Assembly (NCBI RefSeq): GCF_003818135.1
Contig: NZ_RPOH01000036.1
Coordinates: 47,937 to 111,936, forward strand
Direction of reading: 5' to 3'
From: Buttiauxella warmboldiae
GTDB lineage: Bacteria; Pseudomonadota; Gammaproteobacteria; Enterobacterales; Enterobacteriaceae
Length of the DNA stretch: 64,000 nt
Shown: positions 40,753 to 50,814 of the stretch, one piece after another
Numbering within the stretch: position 1 is the first letter of the stretch
How the letters are laid out: every line of letters begins with the position of its first letter
Notes under the pieces: generated by a model
The model's database searches: none
What the model saw: only the letters and a program-made list of their open reading frames with translations
What the model was told of the DNA's origin: nothing
Made by a program: the position numbers and the translations under genes

Positions 40753-40880
40753 AAGACCTGTCACAACATAAAAAAACGCCGTCAGTTTTACCGGTGACGC
40801 GAGTTCGCGACAAAGGATTGCACCGGTTAATGCCGTACTTGATTGGTTATAACCCATTAATCTTTAAGAGGTTCACCACC

Positions 40881-42131
40881 ATGTTTCGTGCACTGTTTAG
40901 TCGATCCGAAGTCAGACTGTTTTTTACCCTTAGCGTGCTGTTCTTCATTTGTATCCACAGTATTGATGCCTTCCTCGCCCCGATGTTAATCAGCGAAGGA
41001 ATGCAGCCAGAAGTGGTGGGAATGATTATGGGGGCCAGCGGGTTAGCCACGCTATTCGCGCGCTTCCCGATTGGCATTCTTTCCGACGTGGTGAAAAGCC
41101 GCAAAATCTTTATCCAGTTCAGCCTGCTGCTGCCGCTGGTCACCTGGCCTATTGCCTACTTTGAACCTAACGCCATAACGCTGTATCTGGCGAAAGCCGC
41201 AGATGGCTTTACCGCAGCCAGCTGGGTTCTCTATAACATTATGTTTATTCGTTATTTTGATAAAAAAGAGGCTCCCGCCGCGGTGGCGTTATTAGCGTTG
41301 GCGGGGCCGCTGGGCGTCTTCCTCGGCAACTGTATCGGCGGATTGTTAATTCACTTCTTCGATAAGAATATCGGCTATTTTGTTTCAAGCGTGTCGGCGC
41401 TGCTGGCGCTGATCCTGACATTCCGTATTAAAGAAGTTCACGATGCCGCCCGTGCGCCGACGCTGAAAGCCTGTATGAACAGCGCAAAACGCCAGTTAGC
41501 AGATTCATCAGTCTGGCTGATTGGCCTGCTGGCGACGATTGTGATTCTGGTTCCCTTTGCGACCCGCGATACGCTGACGCCTATTTATGCGCAGCAACTG
41601 GGGGCAAAGGCCGGGATTCTCACCCTGCTTAGCAATCTGCATCTGATTTTCTACGCGCTGGCGATCGCGCTATGTAGCTCCGTGTTTTATAAGCGTCTGG
41701 GTCTGGTGAACACCGCGGTAATTGGCATCTTGCTGCAGGTGGTTTCCAGTATTGGTATTCCGTTCACCAGCAATATGTACGTGATTTATCTGTTACAGGC
41801 AGTAGCAGGCTTCTCATTTGGTATGGCTTTCGCGGTATTTATGTCGCTGAGCGTAGTGAATACCCTTGAGGATGAACAGTCCACTCGCATGGGGCTATTC
41901 CAGACCATTTATTCCCTCGGGATGTTTGTCGGCCCGGTGGCGATGGGGTTGATGATGCAACATATCAATCTGTCATCCGGCTACCTGATGATTGGCGCCC
42001 TTAGCATCGTGGCCGCCTGCCTGACGCCGATGGCGGCAAAAAGTGTTTATCAGCGCCAGGTTAACGCGGACGAAAAAAAGCGGCGCGAAATATCTGTGGA
42101 ACAAAGCTATGCCAATAAACCTGGCCAGTAA
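40881..42131 (+). CDS. MFS transporter of the catabolic cluster
   Basis: 416 residues from the ATG at 40881, which has AAGAGG 9 bases upstream; the longer frame from 40737 runs through the operator and lacks hydrophobic character. Twelve membrane segments are expected; GILSDVVKSRKIFIQF between helices 2 and 3 is the MFS loop motif. The C-terminus is a charged tail (DEKKRREISVEQ). First gene of the plus-strand operon and so the probable uptake system for the unknown substrate. Confidence 0.88.
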   Translation: MFRALFSRSEVRLFFTLSVLFFICIHSIDAFLAPMLISEGMQPEVVGMIMGASGLATLFARFPIGILSDVVKSRKIFIQFSLLLPLVTWPIAYFEPNAITLYLAKAADGFTAASWVLYNIMFIRYFDKKEAPAAVALLALAGPLGVFLGNCIGGLLIHFFDKNIGYFVSSVSALLALILTFRIKEVHDAARAPTLKACMNSAKRQLADSSVWLIGLLATIVILVPFATRDTLTPIYAQQLGAKAGILTLLSNLHLIFYALAIALCSSVFYKRLGLVNTAVIGILLQVVSSIGIPFTSNMYVIYLLQAVAGFSFGMAFAVFMSLSVVNTLEDEQSTRMGLFQTIYSLGMFVGPVAMGLMMQHINLSSGYLMIGALSIVAACLTPMAAKSVYQRQVNADEKKRREISVEQSYANKPGQ

Positions 42132-42225
42132 GGCTCCCGCTTAGCCGCTGAAGTAAATCGAATTTACCGTTTCACCCTCCTCGCAGGGCGGGGTAGTCAC
42201 GTATAAAACAGGAAAGGAGAGCGTC

Positions 42226-43557
42226 ATGGCTCAGTATTTAAAAACCAGTAAATCTTTATCCGAACGCCAGCAGGCCAATAAACAAATCAGTATGGTGGTT
42301 GAAAATACCCTGGCCGATATTGAACAACGTGGAAATGAAGCAGTCCGTGAATTATCCATAAAGTTTGATGGTTACGATCGCCAGGATTATCGTTTGAGCG
42401 CATCGGAGATTAATGCCTGTATTAAACAGTTAAGCCGCCAGGATATTAAAGATATTGAATTCGCACAGCAGCAGGTCTTTAATTTCGCCAGCGCGCAAAA
42501 ATCCTGCCTGACCGATCTGGAAATTGAAACGCGGCCGGGCGTTATTCTCGGCCACAAGAACATCCCGATTAATGCCGTTGGCTGCTATGTTCCCGGCGGA
42601 AAATATCCGCTGCTGGCTTCGGCGCATATGTCGATAATTACCGCAAATGTAGCAGGCTGTTCGCGCATTATAAGCTGTGCCCCACCGTTCAATGGCCGCC
42701 CTGCTCCGGCGATTGTGGCCGCGCAGGCCATGGCGGGGGCCACCGAGATTTACGCATTGGGGGGAATTCAGGCCATCGGTGCGATGGCGCTGGGTACCGA
42801 TACGATACAGCCGGTAGATATGCTGGTCGGCCCCGGCAATGCCTTTGTGGCAGAAGCCAAACGCCAGTTATTCGGTCGCGTGGGTATCGACCTGTTCGCC
42901 GGGCCAACGGAAACGCTGGTGATTGCCGATGAAAGCGTCGATGCTGAAATGTGCGCCACCGATTTACTGGGCCAGGCCGAACATGGCGTGACGACTCCCG
43001 CGATCCTCCTCACCAACTCCCTGAAACTGGCACAGGAAACGATGCGTGAAGTCGAACGCTTGCTGACGCAACTCCCTACCGCTGAAATCGCCCGCCAGGC
43101 ATGGCGTGATTATGGCGAGGTGATCGTCTGCGAGAGTTACGAAGAGATGTTGCAGGAGGCCGATCGCATCGCCTCTGAGCACGTGCAAGTGATGACCTCC
43201 CGCGATGACTGGTTCCTCGCCAATATGACTAATTTTGGCGCGCTGTTCCTCGGCCCGCGCACTAACGTTGCCTATGGTGACAAAGTTATCGGCACCAACC
43301 ATACCCTGCCGACACAAAAAGCCGCGCGTTATACCGGCGGGTTGTGGGTGGGGAAATTCATGAAAACCTGCACCTGGCAAAAAGTACTGAGCGATGAAGC
43401 CTCCAGCGAAATTGGCAGCTACTGCTCTCGCCTTTGCCAGCTTGAAGGTTTTTCCGGCCATGCGGAGCAGGCCAACATTCGCGTGCGTCGCTACGGCAAA
43501 ATTGATGTGCCCTATGCCGGTACGGTGCCAGCGGTCGATATCGAGAAGGCTTCATAA
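42226..43557 (+). CDS. Histidinol-dehydrogenase-like enzyme (HpsN-type), copy 2
   Basis: 443 residues, same superfamily as the copy at 35948 but clearly diverged. Zn/catalytic residues are conserved: [35 protein letters not shown] and [31 protein letters not shown] is the HpsN-like signature. NAD site region: [18 protein letters not shown]. An AGGAGAG site lies before the ATG at 42226. The stop overlaps the SDR start by one base. Two such dehydrogenases in one divergon may handle two hydroxyls of one substrate or two successive intermediates. Confidence 0.9.
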   Translation: MAQYLKTSKSLSERQQANKQISMVVENTLADIEQRGNEAVRELSIKFDGYDRQDYRLSASEINACIKQLSRQDIKDIEFAQQQVFNFASAQKSCLTDLEIETRPGVILGHKNIPINAVGCYVPGGKYPLLASAHMSIITANVAGCSRIISCAPPFNGRPAPAIVAAQAMAGATEIYALGGIQAIGAMALGTDTIQPVDMLVGPGNAFVAEAKRQLFGRVGIDLFAGPTETLVIADESVDAEMCATDLLGQAEHGVTTPAILLTNSLKLAQETMREVERLLTQLPTAEIARQAWRDYGEVIVCESYEEMLQEADRIASEHVQVMTSRDDWFLANMTNFGALFLGPRTNVAYGDKVIGTNHTLPTQKAARYTGGLWVGKFMKTCTWQKVLSDEASSEIGSYCSRLCQLEGFSGHAEQANIRVRRYGKIDVPYAGTVPAVDIEKAS

Positions 43558-44324
43558 TGATGGCCCTTCCCCACACTCCAGAGTTTCGGCTGGATAACCG
43601 TCGCGCCCTGGTGAGCGGCGGTTCCCGGGGGATTGGCTTTGCGGCGGCGATTGCACTGGCACGCGCAGGCGCGCAGGTGTGGATTATCGCCCGCAACGCT
43701 GAGCCACTCGGCGAGGCCGTAAAAACTGCCGCCGCCGCAGGCCTGCAGCTCAACAGCGTGGTGCTGGATATTACCCACACCGGCCAGGTTGCCAGCACCC
43801 TTGCACAGCTGCCGGATTTTGACATTCTGGTCAATAGCGCAGGTCTTGCGCGTCACCAGCCGTTTCTGGAGGTTAGCGAAGAAAATTTTGACGCGGTGAT
43901 GGCAGTAAACCTGCGGGCCACATTCTTTATCAGCCAGCAGGTCGCGCGCCGCATGAAAGCGCGCCAGATTGCCGGTTCGATAATTCATATTTCGTCGCAG
44001 ATGGGGCATGTTGGCGGCCCCGAGCGCAGCGTCTACTGTGCGTCTAAATTTGCCCTCGAAGGGCTGACCAAAACCATGGCGCTGGAGCTCGGTGAATCAG
44101 GCATTCGCGTCAACACCCTGTGCCCGACATTTATCGAGACCGAACTGTCGCGCGCTAATCTCGCCGATCCGGTGTTTGGCCGCTATGTGCTGGATAACAT
44201 CAAGCTAAAACGGCTGGCAACGCTCGAAGACGTGATGGGACCGGTGGTGTTCCTTGCCTCCCCTGCGGCGGCGATGATTACCGGGACATCATTAATGGTC
44301 GATGGCGGGTGGACGGCAACATGA
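43557..44324 (+). CDS. Short-chain dehydrogenase/reductase
   Basis: 255 residues. Classical SDR: cofactor motif VSGGSRGIGFAAAIALARAG (about 20-39), NAG motif ILVNSAGLARHQP, catalytic Ser in HISSQMGHVGG, and YCASK with the catalytic Tyr and Lys (about 162-166). ARN after the second strand favours NADP(H) but is not decisive. It overlaps the HisD-like gene by one base and the hydrolase gene by four (ATGA). Presumably it oxidises or reduces an alcohol/ketone of the pathway. Confidence 0.92.
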   Translation: MMALPHTPEFRLDNRRALVSGGSRGIGFAAAIALARAGAQVWIIARNAEPLGEAVKTAAAAGLQLNSVVLDITHTGQVASTLAQLPDFDILVNSAGLARHQPFLEVSEENFDAVMAVNLRATFFISQQVARRMKARQIAGSIIHISSQMGHVGGPERSVYCASKFALEGLTKTMALELGESGIRVNTLCPTFIETELSRANLADPVFGRYVLDNIKLKRLATLEDVMGPVVFLASPAAAMITGTSLMVDGGWTAT

Positions 44325-45052
44325 AAGCAGCGCCTTTGTTGGAAAATCATGACGCGCCGCTGATTTTGCTTGGCGGAACGCTGTGTAACGGGCGGCTTTG
44401 GCAGCCACTCATCGAGCAGTTGAATGTCGCGCATTATAGTTGCGTTACGCTTAGCGGTGGTGATTCCGCTCACGCGCTGGCAACGCAATTGCTGGAAGTG
44501 TTACCGCCGCGTTTTTGCCTGGCGGGATTCTCACTCGGCGCGATGGTCGCCCTGCAAATGGTGGCGCTGGCGCCAGAGCGTATCTCCGGGCTGGCATTGT
44601 TGTCGGTCAACCCTTTTAGCGATCTCCCGGAAAACGCCGTCAACCGTCGAATGGCGGTTCGTGAAGCCCGCAAAGCAGGCATGACGCGCTGGCTAAGCGA
44701 AAACCTCTGGCCGAAATATGTCGCACCCCATCGGCTGGATGACGCGGCACTCCATCACACGATTATGCAGATGGCTGAAGAGTGCGGCATTGAGATTTTC
44801 GCCCGGCAAACGGAAGTCGCCATAACCCGCACCGACCACCGCGCGGCCCTGGCTTCCTTTATGGCCCCGATGCTGATACTCAACGGCGCTCACGACGCGA
44901 TTTGTACCCCACAACACCACTATGCGCTTGCTACCGCAGCCCCCCACGCGCGCTGGATAACGCTACCCGAAAGCGGCCACTTCTTACCTCTTGAAGCACC
45001 ACAGCGGGTGGCTATTGCGATGCGCAACTGGATACAGGAGTCCATACAATGA
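44321..45052 (+). CDS. Alpha/beta hydrolase of the catabolic cluster
   Basis: 243 residues from the ATG at 44321, which makes an ATGA overlap with the SDR gene; an upstream GTG at 44309 would add four residues. The nucleophile elbow is LAGFSLGAMVALQM (Ser about 78), the acid is in LNGAHDAICTP, and the His in PESGHFLPLEAP. The build is that of enol-lactone hydrolases and related esterases. A lactonase or C-C hydrolase step before the aldolase would fit, but this is inferred from neighbours. Confidence 0.87.
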   Translation: MKAAPLLENHDAPLILLGGTLCNGRLWQPLIEQLNVAHYSCVTLSGGDSAHALATQLLEVLPPRFCLAGFSLGAMVALQMVALAPERISGLALLSVNPFSDLPENAVNRRMAVREARKAGMTRWLSENLWPKYVAPHRLDDAALHHTIMQMAEECGIEIFARQTEVAITRTDHRAALASFMAPMLILNGAHDAICTPQHHYALATAAPHARWITLPESGHFLPLEAPQRVAIAMRNWIQESIQ

Positions 45053-45840
45053 GACACAATCCGCTGAAAGCGGCCTTCCGTCAGCAGCAGCCGATAATCA
45101 ACGGCTGGCTGGCCATCCCTTCCGGTTATAGCGCCGAAATCGCCGGGCACCAGGGGTATGATTCGGTCACCGTTGATATGCAGCACGGCATGATTGATTT
45201 CGCCAGCGCGCTATCGATGCTCCAGGCCATCTCGGCCACTCCCGCGACGCCTCTCGCACGGGTGAACAGCAATGAACCCGCGCAGATCATGCGCCTGCTT
45301 GATGCGGGTGCCTGGGGCATTATCTGCCCGATGATCTCAACGGCCCGTCAGGCCCAGCAGTTTGTCGCAGCCTGCCGCTATCCGCCGCTCGGCAATCGCT
45401 CTTTTGGCCCGGCGCGTGCGTTGTTATATGGCGGAAAGGATTACCCGCAGCACGCCAATGAAGAGATCCTGACGCTGGCGATGATTGAAACACGCGAAGG
45501 GTTAAACAACCTCGACGCTATTCTTGATACCCACGGCCTCGACGGCATATTTATCGGCCCGAATGACCTCTCTTTAGCCCTTACCGGCAGCGCCAGCGCC
45601 GAGTCACAGCACCCTGACATGCTGGCAGCGATTGAGCGGGTACTCGATCGCTGCCGTGTACATAACAAACTCGCGGGGATTTTTTGTACCTCTGGTCAAG
45701 CCGCAGCCCGTCGCCTGGCGGAAGGTTTTCACTTCGTCACCCCTGCCAACGACGTGATGCAGCTAGGCAATGCCGCCCGTGAAGCTATCGCTGCCGCACG
45801 AGGCGAACAGCCGCCTGTCCGCGGCGCATCTGGATATTAA
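45049..45840 (+). CDS. HpcH/HpaI family aldolase
   Basis: 263 residues, class II, metal-dependent pyruvate aldolase fold. VTVDMQHGMID carries the catalytic His, Glu of LAMIETREGL and Asp of IFIGPNDLSLAL are the metal ligands, and ARVNSNEPAQIMRLLDAGAWG is the conserved Arg region with the glycine-rich strand. Relatives split 4-hydroxy-2-oxo acids to pyruvate and an aldehyde (HpaI, GarL, RhmA). It overlaps the hydrolase gene by four bases, and probably performs the carbon-carbon cleavage that ends the pathway. Confidence 0.92.
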   Translation: MRHNPLKAAFRQQQPIINGWLAIPSGYSAEIAGHQGYDSVTVDMQHGMIDFASALSMLQAISATPATPLARVNSNEPAQIMRLLDAGAWGIICPMISTARQAQQFVAACRYPPLGNRSFGPARALLYGGKDYPQHANEEILTLAMIETREGLNNLDAILDTHGLDGIFIGPNDLSLALTGSASAESQHPDMLAAIERVLDRCRVHNKLAGIFCTSGQAAARRLAEGFHFVTPANDVMQLGNAAREAIAAARGEQPPVRGASGY

Positions 45841-45851
45841 TGGAGGATTTC

Positions 45852-47018
45852 ATGCACAACATCACTCTGACACAAGAAGAAGCACGGCGCCGCGTGGTGC
45901 GTCCCGAAGACCGCGTCTCCTGTAGCGTGGCGTTTATCGATTGCAAACTTCCGGGCTCACATCTCAAACAGAACTACTCTTTTATCGGTCCGGGCGTGAC
46001 TCAATCCGCCTCACAGGTAGTGAATATTCCTGAGCCACACGGTTTTAATATTGGCGCGGCGGCGATGCCTAAAGGGGTGACCAACAATTTGCATCTGCAT
46101 TTCACCGCTGAGGTGTTTCTTATTCATGAAGGCAGCTGGCGTTTTCGCTGGGGGGCAAATGGCGAGCATGAAGCGGAGTTCAGCGCCCCCGCCATTTTGT
46201 CGATCCCGACATGGATTTTCCGTGGCTTTACCAATGTCAGCCCAACGGATACCTGCGGCATGGTGTTTACCGTGCTGGGGGGCAATAACACCGGGGGCAT
46301 TATCTGGCACCCGTCAATACTCGAAGCCGCCCGCGAATATGGCCTGTATCTGAGCCGCGATAATATGCTGATCGACGTTGGGGCGGGCGATCCCTTGCCG
46401 GACGAAAATGACCTGCTGCAGCCGCTGGGCGCGGAACATATCGCGGCATTACGCGATTATTCGGTAGCGGAAATGAGTCAGAGAGCGGTCACCGGCGAAC
46501 AGCGTAACTGGTCTGGTGAGGCTCTGCTGGATGCGGTGTTGCCAGGCCACGGTGCTGAACTGGCACCGGTGATTGGCTACGGAATTTCGCAAAATCGCCA
46601 CAATGAACCGCCGATTATCAACCCGCATGGCTTCTCCGTGGAGTGGCTACGCATTCAGAATGAGCATCGTGTTGGATTGCACTGCTGCCCGGATGTTCAG
46701 GTGCTGATGGTGTTCAGGGGCACGCTGGAGGTGACGTGGAATCGCCCTGGCGAAGAGGTCACGGTCATCGCACAGGAGGGGTCGGTGATTTCACTGCCCG
46801 CTGGCAGCTGGCGGCAATACCGCGCCATTGATGGAGTCATGGAGGCGACGCTGACCACCCAGGGCGATCAGCGTAAAAAATTATTCTGGGATGAGGAAAT
46901 CATTGCCCAGGCGCGGGAACGCGATCGCTGCCTCGATCCCGATGGTTATGTCGCGGTGGCGAGTATTTTACCTGCAACCGCACGCCGCGCGGGTGAAAAA
47001 ATCGCGCGCGCAGTTTAA
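45852..47018 (+). CDS. Bicupin protein of the catabolic cluster
   Basis: 388 residues from the ATG at 45852, chosen because GGAGG lies 5 bases upstream; an ATG at 45840 overlaps the aldolase stop but has no site. Cupin motif 1 is perfect in the first domain: GVTNNLHLHFTAEVFLIHEG (HxH-E-G). Motif 2 is altered, IPTWIFRGFTNVS, with the usual His missing. A second, poorer cupin domain covers about 245-350 (GLHCCPDVQVLMVFRGTLEV). Possible roles are isomerase or dioxygenase. Last gene of the plus-strand operon. Confidence 0.85.
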   Translation: MHNITLTQEEARRRVVRPEDRVSCSVAFIDCKLPGSHLKQNYSFIGPGVTQSASQVVNIPEPHGFNIGAAAMPKGVTNNLHLHFTAEVFLIHEGSWRFRWGANGEHEAEFSAPAILSIPTWIFRGFTNVSPTDTCGMVFTVLGGNNTGGIIWHPSILEAAREYGLYLSRDNMLIDVGAGDPLPDENDLLQPLGAEHIAALRDYSVAEMSQRAVTGEQRNWSGEALLDAVLPGHGAELAPVIGYGISQNRHNEPPIINPHGFSVEWLRIQNEHRVGLHCCPDVQVLMVFRGTLEVTWNRPGEEVTVIAQEGSVISLPAGSWRQYRAIDGVMEATLTTQGDQRKKLFWDEEIIAQARERDRCLDPDGYVAVASILPATARRAGEKIARAV

Positions 47019-47392
47019 ACCAGGCTCGCACTTAACTGCAGGGATGCATAGAGCTGGAGTTTTAGCGTAACTGCTCAGCGCTGGGCAGTTACCAGATTTG
47101 AAAGCGCGTGGCCAGAAGCGATAAGCTTAATCATGACAAATATTCGTCGCTGGTATTACAACCTTATATAAAGAGTTATTCAGCGGCTTACCTGAAACGG
47201 TTGATTAAAAAACATATCACATTATGCAAATATATTTTAATAAGCCAATCGGCAGTTGAAAAAGCCGATTTACCCACCAGAGTCACCCTATTTCATTAAT
47301 ATGCATTTAACCAATAAGCAACACTTCGGCGTATTTCTGTACACTCCAAATTTGAAACAGTGTTTTTAATTCCTTTCACAGCAACTTACCTC
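47019..47392. other. Intergenic region between the catabolic cluster and the pykF promoter
   Basis: AT-rich spacer. AACTGCTCAGCGCTGGGCAGTT (47069-47090 region) forms a CTGC(T)C/GGGCAG-type hairpin about 55 bases after the bicupin stop and could be a transcript end, though without a T tract. A 63-codon ORF inside has no ribosome site or recognisable content. Confidence 0.35.
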
Positions 47393-47398
47393 TATAAT
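47393..47398 (+). promoter_or_regulatory. pykF promoter -10 element
   Basis: A perfect TATAAT lies 236 bases before pykF; the -35 is poor, as is usual for activator- or repressor-tuned glycolytic promoters. Confidence 0.55.
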
Positions 47399-47413
47399 GT
47401 GCGCGTCTTGACT

Positions 47414-47427
47414 TGAATGGTTTCAGC
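47414..47427. promoter_or_regulatory. Cra (FruR) operator of pykF
   Basis: TGAATGGTTTCAGC matches the Cra half-palindrome pattern TGAA-N2-GTTTCA and lies just downstream of the predicted transcription start, where binding would repress. E. coli pykF is a classic Cra-repressed gene. Confidence 0.6.
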
Positions 47428-47633
47428 GCATTGAACTGTCTTAATACACTAGAAAACAATCAATATCCCCGGCAGGCTGAACCGCAAGCACACTTTCCTC
47501 TGCACGCTTTATTTCTGTCACCTATCCTTACCGGGTGGCACCTGAACAATACCAGATTTAGTTTGCGCTCCGGCGCCCGTATCAATCGGAACCGAATTTT
47601 CACAATCCTTCTCAACTTACAGATAAGACTGTC

Positions 47634-49046
47634 ATGAAAAAAACTAAAATTGTTTGCACCATCGGTCCAAAAACCGAATCCGAAGAAATGCTGAGCAAAA
47701 TGCTTGATGCCGGCATGAACGTTATGCGTCTGAACTTCTCCCACGGTGACTACGAAGAACACGGTCAGCGTATCAAGAACCTGCGCAACGTGATGGCGAA
47801 GTCTGGTAAGAAAGCAGCCATCCTGCTGGACACCAAAGGTCCTGAAATCCGCACCATCAAACTGGAAGGCGGCAACGACGTCTCCCTGAAAGCGGGCCAG
47901 ACCTTTACTTTCACCACGGATAAAACCGTTGTGGGCAACAGCGATATCGTTGCTGTGACTTACGAAGGGTTCACCAGCGACCTGAACGTAGGCAACACCG
48001 TACTGGTAGACGATGGTCTGATCGGGATGGAAGTGACGGCAATCGAAGGCAAAAACGTTGTTTGTAAAGTACTGAACAACGGTGACCTGGGTGAAAACAA
48101 AGGCGTTAACCTGCCAGGCGTTTCCATCGCGCTGCCTGCTCTGGCTGAGAAAGATAAGCAAGACCTGATCTTCGGCTGCGAGCAGGGCGTTGATTTCGTA
48201 GCCGCGTCCTTTATTCGTAAACGTTCTGACGTTGTTGAAATCCGTGAGCACTTAAAAGCGCATGGCGGCGAAAACATTCAGATCATCTCCAAAATCGAAA
48301 ACCAGGAAGGCCTGAACAACTTCGACGAAATCCTCGAAGCTTCAGACGGCATCATGGTTGCTCGTGGTGACCTGGGCGTTGAAATCCCGGTAGAAGAAGT
48401 TATCTTCGCGCAGAAGATGATGATCGAAAAATGTGTTCGCGCTCGTAAAGTTGTTATCACTGCAACTCAGATGCTCGACTCAATGATCAAAAACCCACGC
48501 CCTACCCGTGCGGAAGCAGGCGACGTAGCTAACGCCATCATCGATGGCACCGACGCAGTCATGCTGTCCGGTGAATCTGCTAAAGGGAAATACCCGCTGG
48601 AAGCTGTGACCATCATGGCAACCATCTGTGAGCGTACTGACCGCGTGATGACCAGCCGTCTGGACAACAACCAGGACAGCCGTAAACTGCGCATCACCGA
48701 AGCAGTTTGCCGCGGCGCGGTTGAAACCGCTGAAAAACTGGATGCGCCGGTAGTTGTGGTTGCGACCCAGGGCGGTAAATCGGCTAAAGCCGTGCGCAAA
48801 TACTTCCCTAACGCCACTATCCTTGCCCTGACCACCAATGAAGTCACTGCTCGCCAGTTAGTTCTGAGCAAAGGCGTGATCCCACAGCTGGTGAAAGAAA
48901 TCGCCTCTACTGATGATTTCTACCGTCTGGGTAAAGAAGTTGCGCTGGAAAGCGGCCTGGCTCGTAAAGGCGATATCGTAGTGATGGTTTCTGGTGCTCT
49001 GGTACCAAGCGGCACCACCAACACCGCATCTGTTCACGTCCTGTAA
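47634..49046 (+). CDS. pykF: Pyruvate kinase I
   Basis: 470 residues, as in E. coli PykF. Converts phosphoenolpyruvate and ADP to pyruvate and ATP; activated by fructose 1,6-bisphosphate. Signature motifs: [13 protein letters not shown], substrate/metal site [17 protein letters not shown] (catalytic Lys about 220), GDLGVEIP, and [18 protein letters not shown]. The C-terminal allosteric domain includes [19 protein letters not shown]. Codon use is strongly biased, as for highly expressed genes. It starts the second conserved block, pykF-lpp-ldtE-suf. Confidence 0.98.
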   Translation: MKKTKIVCTIGPKTESEEMLSKMLDAGMNVMRLNFSHGDYEEHGQRIKNLRNVMAKSGKKAAILLDTKGPEIRTIKLEGGNDVSLKAGQTFTFTTDKTVVGNSDIVAVTYEGFTSDLNVGNTVLVDDGLIGMEVTAIEGKNVVCKVLNNGDLGENKGVNLPGVSIALPALAEKDKQDLIFGCEQGVDFVAASFIRKRSDVVEIREHLKAHGGENIQIISKIENQEGLNNFDEILEASDGIMVARGDLGVEIPVEEVIFAQKMMIEKCVRARKVVITATQMLDSMIKNPRPTRAEAGDVANAIIDGTDAVMLSGESAKGKYPLEAVTIMATICERTDRVMTSRLDNNQDSRKLRITEAVCRGAVETAEKLDAPVVVVATQGGKSAKAVRKYFPNATILALTTNEVTARQLVLSKGVIPQLVKEIASTDDFYRLGKEVALESGLARKGDIVVMVSGALVPSGTTNTASVHVL

Positions 49047-49072
49047 ATTTTCTGTGAACGAATAATTTGCTT

Positions 49073-49098
49073 AAAAAGCGCCTGCGGGCGCTTTTTTT
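49073..49098 (+). terminator. Rho-independent terminator of pykF
   Basis: AAAAAGCGCC / GGCGCTTTTT arms over a 4-base loop, ending in a T run, 27 bases after the stop. Confidence 0.92.
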
Positions 49099-49302
49099 AT
49101 GGGCGTAAATAGTCAGTTTTAATTAAAAAGCAAATCGGCTTGCTCTATTTAAGTCACCACTTCCTAAGATGAATCCGATTAAAATCCCCTGTTTTTTCTA
49201 TTTTTTTTAGGTTTTAGTGCCGGTTCGGTGTTTCTTTGAGCGAACGATCAAATTTAAGTGCATTCCCATCAAAAATTTATTCTCAAGATAAAAAACTTTG
49301 TG

Positions 49303-49309
49303 TAATACT
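49303..49309 (+). promoter_or_regulatory. lpp promoter -10 element
   Basis: TAATACT followed by TGTAACGCTACATGGAG is the same as in the very strong E. coli lpp promoter and leader, including the AGAGGGTATTAATA ribosome site. Confidence 0.75.
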
Positions 49310-49341
49310 TGTAACGCTACATGGAGATTAACTCAATCTAG

Positions 49342-49590
<249 letters not shown>

Positions 49591-49603
49591 GAGTACTTGT
49601 ATT

Positions 49604-49633
49604 AAAATGGCGCACATTGTGCGCCATTTTTTT
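49604..49633 (+). terminator. Rho-independent terminator of lpp
   Basis: AAAATGGCGCAC / GTGCGCCATTTT arms over a 3-base loop with a T run of seven; may also act on converging ldtE transcripts. Confidence 0.93.
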
Positions 49634-49664
49634 GCCTGCGATTCCTGCTCCTCGTAAAAGCCCG

Positions 49665-50714
49665 CTAGTTCATTACCACGCTGTTTTGTCCGCTAATAAG
49701 GCCTCCGCTACTGTTTGGCGCTATCCCGCCGCCAGTGGACGCTTTGACGCTCTGTATCGGGGTAATATTAACCGGTTGTGATGGGAAGTTGTGCTGCGCA
49801 TTCACCGGTACCGGATACCCTGCTCGTCGTGCGATAGCGCTATTTACCTGCGTTGTATCGCTCATTGGGCTGTCGATAAATGCGCCAAACGACGCTGAGA
49901 TGGCGATAGGTACCGTCTGCGGATTTTCCCAGTCATTACGCGAAAGCGGCTGATGGACCTCCACATAGCGTCGACCATCAGGTTCAATGCTGAATTTCAC
50001 CGGCTCGTTGATAATTTGCACTCTTGTGCCCCAGGCCACCTGGCTAAACAACGTTTTAATATCCGCCGCCCGCATCCGTATACAGCCTGAACTGACGCGC
50101 AGGCCGATACTGTTACGCGCATTGGTGCCATGAATCAGATACTCCCCACCGCCCTGCTCCAGGCGCAGCGCATAGCGCCCCAGCGGATTGTTCGGCCCGG
50201 CTGGCACCACTGCGGGCAGCGTAATACCTTGCGCGGCAGAGCGCGCGCGAATATTAGCCGTGGGTGTCCAGGTGGGATTAGGGATTTTCTGGCTGATACG
50301 CGTCACCATTACCGGCGTTTCGCGCCCGAGCTGGCCTATTCCCAACGGATAAACCTCAACGCGGTTTTGCCCCGGAGGGTAGTAATAGAGCCGCAGCTCG
50401 GCAAGATTAATCACGATCCCCTCGCGCGGGGCATCCGGTAAAATCATTTGTGAAGGAATGATTAATTCGCTGCCCGGTTTTGGCAGGAAAGGGTCGACGG
50501 TATGGTTAGCCTCAAGGAGCAGCAGCACGCCGGTATTATATCTGGCGGCCACAGCCTGAAGGTTTTTGCCATCGTCAGGAACCATGTAAGTTTGGTTTTC
50601 ACCGATTATTCGGCTGCCCGGCGGCGGGAGCAAATAATCGACAGCCCGTGCCGAATGGCTTACGGCCAGGGCGCTAATGAAAAATAATGTTATTTGACAG
50701 AACACGCGTTTCAT
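49665..50714 (-). CDS. ldtE: L,D-transpeptidase LdtE
   Basis: 349 residues. A signal peptide (ends SHSARA, about residue 24) is followed by a LysM-like segment ([20 protein letters not shown]) and the YkuD catalytic domain (about 95-230) with His and Cys in [20 protein letters not shown] and [11 protein letters not shown]. LdtE (YnhG) forms 3-3 crosslinks in peptidoglycan. The Ser/Pro/Gly-rich tail after about 300 looks disordered and is a little longer than in E. coli (334 residues). Convergent to lpp; the suf operon lies upstream. Confidence 0.95.
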   Translation of the reverse strand: MKRVFCQITLFFISALAVSHSARAVDYLLPPPGSRIIGENQTYMVPDDGKNLQAVAARYNTGVLLLLEANHTVDPFLPKPGSELIIPSQMILPDAPREGIVINLAELRLYYYPPGQNRVEVYPLGIGQLGRETPVMVTRISQKIPNPTWTPTANIRARSAAQGITLPAVVPAGPNNPLGRYALRLEQGGGEYLIHGTNARNSIGLRVSSGCIRMRAADIKTLFSQVAWGTRVQIINEPVKFSIEPDGRRYVEVHQPLSRNDWENPQTVPIAISASFGAFIDSPMSDTTQVNSAIARRAGYPVPVNAQHNFPSQPVNITPIQSVKASTGGGIAPNSSGGLISGQNSVVMN

Positions 50715-50814
50715 ACTGAATTCCTGTATTCACCGGCTGAACGCCGGAATGCTGAAAGCCGAGCGAGGCGCCACACTGGCCTCGCGTTAACAGGATGAAA
50801 GCTGTTCTTTGAGT

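Noticed and set aside
40737..40880. Longer MFS start from a TTG in the operator
   Set aside because: The start lies inside a LacI-type operator, the added part is hydrophilic and unlike MFS N-termini, and AAGAGG precedes the ATG at 40881.
47108..47299. 63-codon ORF between the bicupin gene and pykF
   Set aside because: No ribosome site, AT-rich composition, no recognisable content.
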